From Sulfurovum sp. bin170 (GTDB lineage Bacteria; Campylobacterota; Campylobacteria; Campylobacterales; Sulfurovaceae), in NCBI RefSeq assembly GCF_010892395.1, contig NZ_JAACKB010000177.1, forward strand, positions 1-5,781: a stretch of DNA of 5,781 nt, in the 5' to 3' direction. The notes below the pieces were generated by a model that was not told where the DNA came from, ran no database searches, and worked only from the letters and a program-made list of their open reading frames with translations. The position numbers were made by a program, and so were the translations under genes. Positions 1 through 5,723 of this stretch are shown one piece after another. Every line of letters starts with the position of its first letter. The stretch's first letter is position 1.

Positions 1-19
1 AGAATCAAATAATTTTGGA

Positions 20-31
20 TATAATTATAAT
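20..31 (+). promoter_or_regulatory. Possible -10 region for smpB
   Basis: Two back-to-back TATAAT hexamers (20-25 and 26-31) lie 18-29 nt upstream of the smpB ATG. A weak Shine-Dalgarno-like AGAGA (36-40) sits 8 nt before the start. Campylobacterota sigma-70 promoters usually have a recognisable -10 and no conserved -35, which fits. The upstream gene is outside the window, so smpB could instead be transcribed from further upstream. Confidence 0.35.
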
Positions 32-48
32 AAAAAGAGAATATTATT

Positions 49-507
49 ATGTCAATAAACATTATAGCCAAAAATAAAAAAGCCTACCACGACTACGAGA
101 TACTAGAGAAGTTTGAAGCTGGAATAGTTCTGCAAGGTGCAGAGGTGAAAGCCCTCCGAGCTAAGAGAGCCAATCTAGCTGATGCTTTCTGCCGTTTTAT
201 AAAAGGTGAGCTACACTTGATGAACGCACATGTAGCCCACCTAGAGACTACCAATCGAAACTACTCACGAGACACAAGAAGCCCTCGAAAACTTCTACTG
301 CATAAGAAAGAGATAAACAAACTTTTTCTAAAAGTTTCTAAAGATGGCAATACGATTGTCCCTCTGATGCTCTATTTTAATGAACGAAATTTTGTTAAAG
401 TAAGCATAGCTATTGCCAAAGGTAAACAGCTTCATGATAAACGAGAGACTTTAAAGCGACGAACCCAACTTAGAGAGGCTCAACAGGCGATGAAAAATTA
501 TAAATAA
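49..507 (+). CDS. smpB: SsrA-binding protein SmpB
   Basis: SmpB binds tmRNA (SsrA) and delivers it with EF-Tu to stalled ribosomes, where trans-translation frees the ribosome and tags the incomplete protein for degradation. It acts in the cytoplasm. The 152-residue length is typical. Family hallmarks are all visible: the N-terminal [10 protein letters not shown] stretch (residues 9-18), [13 protein letters not shown] in the beta-barrel core (25-37), [10 protein letters not shown] near the middle (80-89), the GxTIVPL segment (100-106), and a basic C-terminal tail beginning DKRETLKRR that enters the ribosomal mRNA channel. The ATG at 49 is the natural family start. The last 38 bp overlap the 3' end of the convergent nspC-like gene, so no terminator fits between them. 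SmpB is functionally unrelated to the leftward operon. Confidence 0.97.
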   Translation: MSINIIAKNKKAYHDYEILEKFEAGIVLQGAEVKALRAKRANLADAFCRFIKGELHLMNAHVAHLETTNRNYSRDTRSPRKLLLHKKEINKLFLKVSKDGNTIVPLMLYFNERNFVKVSIAIAKGKQLHDKRETLKRRTQLREAQQAMKNYK

Positions 508-1576
508 TGAGTGGAGCAAACTCCATCCCATTAAATCGTGTCATCTTCACCATAGTGTAGCTCATCATATCCTCAAAAACTACTCTATCACCTATGGTTA
601 AAGGTTTTTGAAAAAAATACTCACCAATAATATCCCCTTGCAGACATGAGTTCCCAGTGAGTTCATAGTAATAAGGTGTAGAGCTAATCTGTGTGCCTTT
701 TACTTTTAGTCTCTGATTTACTATCGCAACATCTAGCAGATGTGTCTCGATAGAGGTATCAAGTATCACAATACTGTCAATAATATCCAATACCGTTGCG
801 ACAAACTCTCCTGTATCTCTCAGCACCGATTCCCCCGGTTCAAAATAGAGTTGAATATGTGGATAGTTTAGTTTGAAATTTTTGCTAAGTTCTATAAATC
901 TTTTTGTATCATAATCTTTATCAGTAAAGTTGTGTCCTCCTCCGAAATTTACCCATCTAAGTTGAGGTAATATGTTTTGATAATGAGCCATAATATGGTC
1001 TAAAAGGATAGAAGCCCCCTCAACACTTGATTGAAACAGAGCATGGAAATGTAACCCTTCTAAGTTTTTGAACTCATCTAAATTAAAAGTCTCTAAAAAC
1101 TTTTGATAGTCAACTCCTAAACGGCTATATGATAAATTTGGATTACAATAACTTGGAATAGGAAGATGGAGTTTTGGGTTTATTCGCACTCCAATAGAGG
1201 TGTTGCTTGGAATCGGAAGGCTCTGCCTCCGTTGTTCGGGACTGAAGTCTCCGTTTCCGAATCGTTCCCATTGAGACAGAGAGTTCAATGATAATGTAGA
1301 TACTTTAGAAATCAACTCTTTCAGATTATCTTCTTTGAATGCAGGAGCATAGAGATGAATATTTTGAGCATTGGCTTCTATCGCCATATTTACTTCTATC
1401 AAGGAGCTAACCGAAAATCCAGAGAGTTTTGAAGCTATCAATGGGATGATTTTTGGATGATTGAAACTTTTGAGAGTATGTAGTATCTTTACACCACTCT
1501 CTTTTTCTAACCATGAGAGTCTCTCTAAGTTCCTCTCTAATCTTTTTATATCTATCTGAAAATATGGAGTTTGCAT
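470..1576 (-). CDS. nspC: Divergent carboxynorspermidine/carboxyspermidine decarboxylase-like PLP enzyme
   Basis: NspC enzymes are fold-III PLP decarboxylases that remove the carboxyl group from carboxyspermidine or carboxynorspermidine, the last step of the alternative spermidine pathway. Using the ATG at 1576 (368 aa), visible features are the PLP lysine K36 in LHTLKSF, GLHFHAL (174-180), the phosphate-binding GGGH (212-215), EPGE (246-249), LDTS (272-275), and GNSCLQGD (308-315) with C311 and D315 as the expected cross-subunit catalytic pair. An in-frame start at 1606 is possible but would lie inside the upstream gene. The 1576 start follows that gene's stop by 1 nt, has GAGGTGG about 10 nt upstream, and gives the normal NspC N-terminus. 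Oddities: residues 107-123 are a palindromic repeat insertion, and motifs that are usually CEE/CEQ and HMPD...MPY in NspC read FQSS and HLLD...VNQ. This may be a paralogue with another substrate. Last gene of the leftward operon. Confidence 0.85.
   Translation of the reverse strand: MQTPYFQIDIKRLERNLERLSWLEKESGVKILHTLKSFNHPKIIPLIASKLSGFSVSSLIEVNMAIEANAQNIHLYAPAFKEDNLKELISKVSTLSLNSLSQWERFGNGDFSPEQRRQSLPIPSNTSIGVRINPKLHLPIPSYCNPNLSYSRLGVDYQKFLETFNLDEFKNLEGLHFHALFQSSVEGASILLDHIMAHYQNILPQLRWVNFGGGHNFTDKDYDTKRFIELSKNFKLNYPHIQLYFEPGESVLRDTGEFVATVLDIIDSIVILDTSIETHLLDVAIVNQRLKVKGTQISSTPYYYELTGNSCLQGDIIGEYFFQKPLTIGDRVVFEDMMSYTMVKMTRFNGMEFAPLIIYNFSSPVEPL
1207..1264. repeat. Palindromic repeat element inserted in frame within the nspC-like gene
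   Basis: A GC-richer island with nested symmetry. An outer stem TCGGAA (1213-1218) / TTCCGA (1255-1260) encloses hairpin AGGC-TCT-GCCT (1218-1228) and hairpin CGGGAC-TGAA-GTC-t-CCG (1237-1253). The stretch 1232-1250 matches 5666-5684 at 18 of 19 positions, and 1209-1228 resembles the left arm of the 5641 repeat. Its 3' end (agtct-cc-gtttcc) resembles the end of the 3324 repeat. Read on the minus strand it adds [17 protein letters not shown] without breaking the frame, at a place where NspC proteins normally have a short variable loop. Confidence 0.8.
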
Positions 1577-1577
1577 A

Positions 1578-3098
1578 TTAGTGATACCACCTCTTCCACC
1601 CCTCATTATAGTACTCTATAAGTCTGTGCGTACTTAGTCTGTTCTCCTCTACCTCGACTTTGGCAATATCAGGAGCAAAGGTAGTTAACTTATTTAGCGT
1701 AGTCTCATCTAAATATTTTAAATCTTTTGTCAACTCTCTACCATCAAGTTTGATAGGAAAACGCGAAGCCAATACAAACCCCCACTCTCCAAAGCTAGGA
1801 ATATAGGTGTGATATGGCAGAGTATATAAATCGGTACTCTTGATAGTCTCATTGATAGACCAAAATGCCTTGTGCGTATACATCGGTGAGGAGGCTTGTG
1901 TCACCATTGCACCCCCTTTGGAGAGCTGTTTTTTGAGTAGATGATAAAAAGTCTTGCTATATAATCTACTAAGCGAAATGCTATTTGGGTCTGGTAGGTC
2001 GATAATGATAACATCATAGAGCGTTTTACTCTTCTCTATATATTTCCATGCATCTTGATTGACCACCGTTACTTTTGGACTCTCATAAGCATGGTCATTG
2101 AGTTGACTTAGCGTTTGATTCTCTCTGAATAGAGTCGTGATAGCAGGGTCTAAATCTACCAGTGTAATCTTCTCAACCTCTTCATATTTTAGAACCTCAC
2201 GAAGAGCCATACCATCACCACCACCAATAATCAACACATTCTCATGAGCTTTGGCTGTTATCATTACAGGATGAACTAGTGACTCATGATAACGATACTC
2301 ATCAATGCTGTCAAACTGTATCGCTCCATTGATATAGAACTGTATTCGTTCATTGTGAGCTGTGACCACTATCTTTTGATAAGGTGTCTGCTCTTTGTAG
2401 ATGATTTTATTTCGATATAACTTGTTCTCTATCATATTTGTTAGATTGGTCGATTGCCAAAAACCTATCACTAAAATTGCTAAAACAGCAAAAAGATAGA
2501 GGATATATCTACGACCTAAAATCTCACGAAAAATGTACCATGCCATCGCTCCTACAAAGAGATTTATCATCCCAAAGAGAAAAGAGGTCTGCATGAGTCC
2601 AAGCTTTGGAACTAGAACTAGAGGGAAGATTAATGAAGCAAACAACGCTCCAATATAATCAACCGTAAAGACATTGGAGATATTGGTTTTGAGTGAAAAG
2701 CTCTCTTTGAGAATACGGATAATCAGAGGTATCTCTATCCCCAACATTGTACCAAGTGAGATGGTAATAAGATACAAAAAAGCATCATAGTTATTTATAT
2801 ACGCAAAAGCATAAAAAAGGATAAAAGCAGAAAAACCACCTAGCAAAGAGATAATCAATTGCAGACGCACAAACGCCCTCTCTAGCTCCTCTTCTATAAA
2901 CCGAGACAACCAAGCCCCAATTCCCATGGAAGACATAAAAAGCCCAATGACCAGTGAGAAGTGATATATGGAGTCGCCTAAAAGATAAGAAGAGAGCGTA
3001 CCGTTTAGTAGTTCGTATATTAGTCCACAGATAGCTATAAGGAAAGTTCCAAAGAGGAGGGCTGTCTCTTTGGTTTTAGTGTTGACGGCTTTTGACAT
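1578..3098 (-). CDS. speE: Membrane-bound polyamine aminopropyltransferase (spermidine-synthase-like, 7 TM + SpeE domain)
   Basis: A 506-residue fusion of an N-terminal membrane region and a C-terminal spermidine-synthase-type methyltransferase-fold domain. Seven hydrophobic helices are visible near residues 13-33, 43-64, 79-101, 105-127, 142-164, 168-190 and 197-214. The cytosolic domain begins near 230, with YQKIVVT (240-246), INGAIQFDSIDEYRYHE (256-272), the SAM-type binding loop GGGDG (292-296), the ribose-binding acidic VDLD (314-317), QDA (348-350), and DLPDP (367-371). D367 and D370 of DLPDP correspond to the catalytic DxxD of aminopropyltransferases. It ends with a YYNEGWKRW tail, common in membrane-anchored homologues. 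Canonical SpeE is soluble and about 280-300 aa; it moves an aminopropyl group from decarboxylated SAM to an amine. The acceptor and donor here are unknown. The start abuts the stop of the DUF350 gene (TAG|ATG) with no strong Shine-Dalgarno, suggesting translational coupling. The symbol reflects homology, not proven function. Confidence 0.88.
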   Translation of the reverse strand: MSKAVNTKTKETALLFGTFLIAICGLIYELLNGTLSSYLLGDSIYHFSLVIGLFMSSMGIGAWLSRFIEEELERAFVRLQLIISLLGGFSAFILFYAFAYINNYDAFLYLITISLGTMLGIEIPLIIRILKESFSLKTNISNVFTVDYIGALFASLIFPLVLVPKLGLMQTSFLFGMINLFVGAMAWYIFREILGRRYILYLFAVLAILVIGFWQSTNLTNMIENKLYRNKIIYKEQTPYQKIVVTAHNERIQFYINGAIQFDSIDEYRYHESLVHPVMITAKAHENVLIIGGGDGMALREVLKYEEVEKITLVDLDPAITTLFRENQTLSQLNDHAYESPKVTVVNQDAWKYIEKSKTLYDVIIIDLPDPNSISLSRLYSKTFYHLLKKQLSKGGAMVTQASSPMYTHKAFWSINETIKSTDLYTLPYHTYIPSFGEWGFVLASRFPIKLDGRELTKDLKYLDETTLNKLTTFAPDIAKVEVEENRLSTHRLIEYYNEGWKRWYH

Positions 3099-3296
3099 CT
3101 ACCGAATAGCCGAAGATATTATCATCCCAAGTGAAGCGATAATCGAAGCTATCACAATAGCCAAAGCGATATTTCCCTCGTGAGCTATCTTTTTGCTAAT
3201 TGAAAACTTGGTAGCAACCTCCATAACAATAAGGGTAACTATAAATACCCCCAATCCTATACCTGTGTAAATCAATGTGCTTGTTATCTCTGTCAT
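3099..3296 (-). CDS. Short DUF350-family membrane protein (single repeat unit)
   Basis: A 65-residue protein with two predicted transmembrane helices (about 7-27 and 43-63) joined by a short charged loop. The second helix follows EGNIALAIVIAS, the gN-x-A-x-A-I signature of DUF350. Family members such as E. coli YjfL are usually about 130 residues, built from two such units, so this is a half-length form that may work as a homodimer. DUF350 genes commonly neighbour aminopropyltransferase, DUF4178 and PspA-type genes; their biochemical role is not established. It has a strong ribosome binding site and is directly followed by the membrane aminopropyltransferase gene, which points to a joint membrane complex (inference). 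Confidence 0.75.
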   Translation of the reverse strand: MTEITSTLIYTGIGLGVFIVTLIVMEVATKFSISKKIAHEGNIALAIVIASIIASLGMIISSAIR

Positions 3297-3300
3297 TTTT

Positions 3301-3306
3301 TCTCCT
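3301..3306 (-). promoter_or_regulatory. Strong Shine-Dalgarno of the DUF350 gene
   Basis: AGGAGA on the minus strand, with AGGAG 5 nt before the ATG at 3296. It supports this start and shows that the DUF350-aminopropyltransferase-decarboxylase half of the operon initiates translation independently after the 167-nt repeat-containing gap. Confidence 0.8.
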
Positions 3307-3323
3307 AATTATTTATTTGTTTT

Positions 3324-3449
3324 GGAATCGAAGGCTTTAGCTCAATGCCAATGAATTAGCGAGGCTGAAGCCATCATTTCCTTATATGCAATCTGCATTT
3401 TCGGAATCGGCGTGTTTACACCCGAACTATACTAAAGTCTGAGTTTCCT
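3324..3449. repeat. Compound palindromic repeat, copy in the operon gap
   Basis: This fills most of the 167-nt gap 3297-3463. Core 3344-3430 is identical to 5685-5771 except at 3376 (A versus G). It contains a left arm (3324-3343) imperfectly complementary to a right arm (3360-3382, GAGGCTGAAGCCATC core), a hairpin ATGCA-ATC-TGCAT (3386-3398), and a hairpin TCGG-c-GTGT-TT-ACACCCGA (3407-3425). A terminal module, actaaagtct-ga-gtttcct, relates to 1241-1258 and to 5675-5684. No reading frame of note runs through it. In the minus-strand transcript it would fold into a string of hairpins between the secreted-peptide and DUF350 genes. Confidence 0.9.
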
Positions 3450-3463
3450 AAAAAAGTGTAACT

Positions 3464-3649
3464 CTATTTCCCAGAACTATACCCACCACTGTAACTGCTA
3501 CTACCACCATAATTTGATGAGGAGGAGGAGCGAACAGTGGGTTTTGGTTTCTCTATAGACTCCACCCCTGCTAATCCTGTGCCTTGATAGGTTAGAAAGA
3601 TACTAGCCATTGTCAAAGTGCTAAATAGAATAAATATCGTTCTAATCAT
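3464..3649 (-). CDS. Small secreted or membrane-anchored Ser/Gly/Tyr-rich peptide
   Basis: A 61-residue protein of no recognised family. Residues 1-22 (MIRTIFILF... ) form a short basic start plus hydrophobic helix like a signal peptide or anchor. A possible cleavage site lies after GLA near residue 27. There is no cysteine, so it is not a lipoprotein. Residues 29-40 are charged and proline-containing, and 40-61 are low-complexity Ser/Gly/Tyr ending SSGK. The case that it is a real gene rests on its position: it starts immediately after the stop of the upstream DUF4178 gene (TAG|ATG), behind a strong Shine-Dalgarno, in the same orientation. Small Ser/Gly-tailed exported proteins occur in related DUF350/DUF4178 loci, so it may be the extracytoplasmic partner of the membrane proteins (inference). 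Confidence 0.7.
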   Translation of the reverse strand: MIRTIFILFSTLTMASIFLTYQGTGLAGVESIEKPKPTVRSSSSSNYGGSSSYSGGYSSGK

Positions 3650-4948
3650 CTAGTCTCCTCGCATAAATATTAAAATAAATACTAGTAGAAAAAATCCAAT
3701 TGAGACGAATTCTGAGATGGAAAAGATTACTCCACCTGCCATTAGTCCAAAGGGGATAAGGTATCTTAGTTTTATTTTTCTAAACATAATATATATCAGA
3801 AATATTATCGTGGCAATAAATAGAGGAAAAGTGTAGGAGGTTCGCACAATCCTCTCTTCGATGGTGACCTCTATAGACTTAGTTGCCATTTTATCAAGTT
3901 TTTTCACCTTTAAAATATATCCTCCACTCTCCAAGTTCAAGTAGATATTTGCACCGATAGCTGTATGGCTCCAAGTTTTACCCAGAATCTGTTTTGAAAA
4001 ATGAACATCTTTTTTATCAATATGAAATATCTCTTTTTTATCTTTATAGATTTCAAGTCTATAACTATCTAGTATCGAACTAGACGGAGCAGAGATTGTT
4101 ATCTGATTTAGAAAAGCTGTAGTATTTACTTTGAATGGATATTCCGAATCGTTGCTAATATGTTTATGTAGAACTCTATCGCTAGTTACAGAGGAGATTA
4201 TGAGTCCCAAAAGTATAAGAGCTATGAAAATTATTCCATAAAGATAGCCTTTTCCTCCATCTTCCATCTCATCATCTATCCCCTCGGCAAAACTTCTCTT
4301 TGGGATAATCTGTTTTTCACTCTCTACTCCAAAACTCTCATAAACCTCTAGCTCTTTCAATCTTTTAGTGTAGTAGACTTCAGTTTCACCTTTACTCTGT
4401 TCTATATTTACTACCTGTCTACTAGCCCCCTTGTAGTCCCAACATCTAATCTTATCATCTCTCTTTGCAACCCAAGTTAGCTCCCCTTGGACAAAATCTA
4501 TAAGAGAGAAGTATGACTCATCATCTAGTAGGTAGTGACCCTCTCTATAGAAAATTGTTGTATCTTCTCTCTCCCAATTTTGCAGATTGAAGTCGCGTAC
4601 TCTCTTTGAGAAACTAATAGCCCCTGCCTCATAAACCAACCAACCATAACCATATAGTGGTGAAAATAGCAGAAATTCACTCCACTTTTCACTAGCATCA
4701 TCTTTGCTACGATAGACAATCCAGCCGATAATTGTCCACTCCACACCGTCTATCTTGCCACTCATCCCTATCTCAAAAGGGACAGTGGGAACTACTGTAT
4801 CTTTAAAGTTAGAGAGAACCTTAAATTTTCTATTAAGGTCAATAACGCTTTTGCAATAGGTGCATGTAACGGTCTGAATACGACCACCACCCAAAAGTTC
4901 GAGTGGTCCAGCACAGTTGGGGCATTTGATGCTATAGACTTGACTCAC
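3650..4948 (-). CDS. Membrane-anchored zinc-ribbon DUF4178 protein
   Basis: A 432-residue protein. Residues 9-32 form a CxxC...CxxC zinc ribbon (C9, C12, C29, C32). Residues about 60-205 resemble the DUF4178 beta-rich domain, with the W-x-E-hydrophobic signature at KWSEFLL (88-94). A hydrophilic linker leads to TM1 (about 235-254). An extracytoplasmic region of about 115 residues follows (255-370, many beta-prone segments, no cysteine), then two to three further helices (372-390, about 395-413, 414-428). The zinc ribbon and DUF4178 domain should therefore face the cytoplasm. The start codon is GTG (4948), overlapping the TGA of the upstream gene as GTGA, with AAGGT 8 nt upstream; no better in-frame ATG lies nearby. 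The biochemical role of DUF4178 is unknown. Its presence with aminopropyltransferase and DUF350 genes suggests a scaffold or regulatory subunit. Confidence 0.8.
   Translation of the reverse strand: MSQVYSIKCPNCAGPLELLGGGRIQTVTCTYCKSVIDLNRKFKVLSNFKDTVVPTVPFEIGMSGKIDGVEWTIIGWIVYRSKDDASEKWSEFLLFSPLYGYGWLVYEAGAISFSKRVRDFNLQNWEREDTTIFYREGHYLLDDESYFSLIDFVQGELTWVAKRDDKIRCWDYKGASRQVVNIEQSKGETEVYYTKRLKELEVYESFGVESEKQIIPKRSFAEGIDDEMEDGGKGYLYGIIFIALILLGLIISSVTSDRVLHKHISNDSEYPFKVNTTAFLNQITISAPSSSILDSYRLEIYKDKKEIFHIDKKDVHFSKQILGKTWSHTAIGANIYLNLESGGYILKVKKLDKMATKSIEVTIEERIVRTSYTFPLFIATIIFLIYIMFRKIKLRYLIPFGLMAGGVIFSISEFVSIGFFLLVFILIFMRGD
3655..3660 (-). promoter_or_regulatory. Shine-Dalgarno of the small secreted peptide gene
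   Basis: GAGGAG on the minus strand, 5 nt before the ATG at 3649 and located in the last codons of the upstream DUF4178 gene. It is a strong indication that the 61-residue ORF is translated. Confidence 0.8.
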
Positions 4949-5577
4949 CCATAGACCTTTTTGATGCTAAATGGGTCTATCCAATTACCTCTAAAGATTT
5001 TCATCCCATTTGGTGAAGATTCAGCAGTTATAAGTGATGTTCCACCCTCTGATAGATGAGCATATTGATGTGTTTTTCCAATAGCTATATTTTCAGGAAG
5101 TTCACCCTCAAAACCGACACACTCACCTTTTCCTATCTCTGTAACTACAAATTTACCATACTTTTTACCAATAGATAATCTATCTATATTTTTAAATGGC
5201 ATGACTATCTTTGCTTTGGACTCCAAGACAAAATCCCCCTCATCCACACTCAACCAAAACTCACGATTCGCTTCACCTGTCAAGAACCACTCCTCCCAAA
5301 ATCCACGCCCATAGCTATAGCGAATCTTTCCTAGTGGCAGATAGGTTTTGTTATCTATAGAGATAGGCTCTCCTAGTTTTAGCAGAGATGGTTCAGGGCT
5401 AAGAGCAGATGCTTTTCCAATAAGTTTCAGACTATCATCTTCTAAAAATATAGAAGATTTACATGACGGACACTGTACTAGCTTTGTCCATTTGAAATGT
5501 AGAGGGAGACTATCACCACACTGTGGGCAGTTGATAGTTTTTTCTATAGTTGCTTGATATAGTGGTTGGTTTTTCAT
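4945..5577 (-). CDS. Soluble zinc-ribbon DUF4178 protein
   Basis: A 210-residue protein without transmembrane segments. A CPQC...CPSC zinc ribbon (C17, C20, C36, C39) is followed by a beta-rich DUF4178-like domain (about 66-205). Matching features with the next gene are the zinc ribbon, the initial IxG/IxIDxxxY-type strand, and the W-x-E-W signature at FWEEWFL (93-99). The two look like paralogues, one free and one membrane-tethered, which could form a heteromer at the inner membrane (inference). First gene of the leftward operon; its TGA overlaps the GTG of the downstream gene. The ATG at 5577 has no good Shine-Dalgarno (AAGAG about 12 nt upstream) but lies 6 nt after a TATAAT box. Confidence 0.8.
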   Translation of the reverse strand: MKNQPLYQATIEKTINCPQCGDSLPLHFKWTKLVQCPSCKSSIFLEDDSLKLIGKASALSPEPSLLKLGEPISIDNKTYLPLGKIRYSYGRGFWEEWFLTGEANREFWLSVDEGDFVLESKAKIVMPFKNIDRLSIGKKYGKFVVTEIGKGECVGFEGELPENIAIGKTHQYAHLSEGGTSLITAESSPNGMKIFRGNWIDPFSIKKVYG

Positions 5578-5583
5578 AGTTGG

Positions 5584-5589
5584 ATTATA
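5584..5589 (-). promoter_or_regulatory. Likely -10 box of the leftward operon
   Basis: A perfect TATAAT on the minus strand, with 6 nt between its end and the ATG at 5577. No TTGACA-like -35 is seen at 16-18 nt, but the upstream stretch is AT-rich, as in Campylobacterota promoters. Initiation at the usual 6-8 nt from the -10 would fall on the start codon itself, implying a leaderless mRNA. No other convincing promoter was seen in 5590-5640. Confidence 0.45.
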
Positions 5590-5632
5590 CTCTTTTGAGG
5601 CTTGATTTTATTTTAAGGTTACTAGACATCTT

Positions 5633-5723
5633 AAAAAACTAGGAACCGATGGCTTCAGCCTCGTCTTGTTCGGGACTAAAGTCTAATGCCAATGAATTAG
5701 CGAGGCTGAAGCCATCGTTTCCT
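5633..5723 (-). terminator. Possible Rho-independent terminator formed by the repeat
   Basis: On the minus strand, arms 5701-5723 and 5641-5663 pair at 22 of 23 positions around a 37-nt loop. They are followed after 2 nt by six Ts (complement of 5633-5638). This could stop leftward transcription from beyond the window before the operon's own -10 at 5584-5589. The long loop is unusual for a terminator, so the role is uncertain. Confidence 0.4.

Noticed and set aside
1207..1264. A tRNA-like or small RNA gene, because of the two-hairpin cloverleaf-like fold
   Set aside because: It is too short, has no acceptor, anticodon or T-loop signals, and lies in frame within a coding region; better explained as a repeat insertion.
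1577..1606. Longer N-terminus (MRGGRGGITN) for the nspC-like protein
   Set aside because: It would overlap the 3' end of the aminopropyltransferase gene, and the ten extra residues are not NspC-like. The ATG at 1576 has a good Shine-Dalgarno and gives the family N-terminus.
3450..3463. Terminator after the small secreted peptide gene, suggested by a T6 run on the minus strand (3455-3450)
   Set aside because: No GC-rich hairpin precedes the T-run; the hairpins lie after it in the direction of transcription.
4525..4746. Open frame of 73 codons on the minus strand
   Set aside because: It lies entirely within the membrane DUF4178 gene in another frame, has no ribosome binding site and resembles no family; a shadow ORF.
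5348..5557. Open frame of 69 codons on the plus strand
   Set aside because: Antisense to the zinc-ribbon region of the soluble DUF4178 gene, with no promoter or ribosome binding site seen; the cysteines and histidines reflect the complementary codons.
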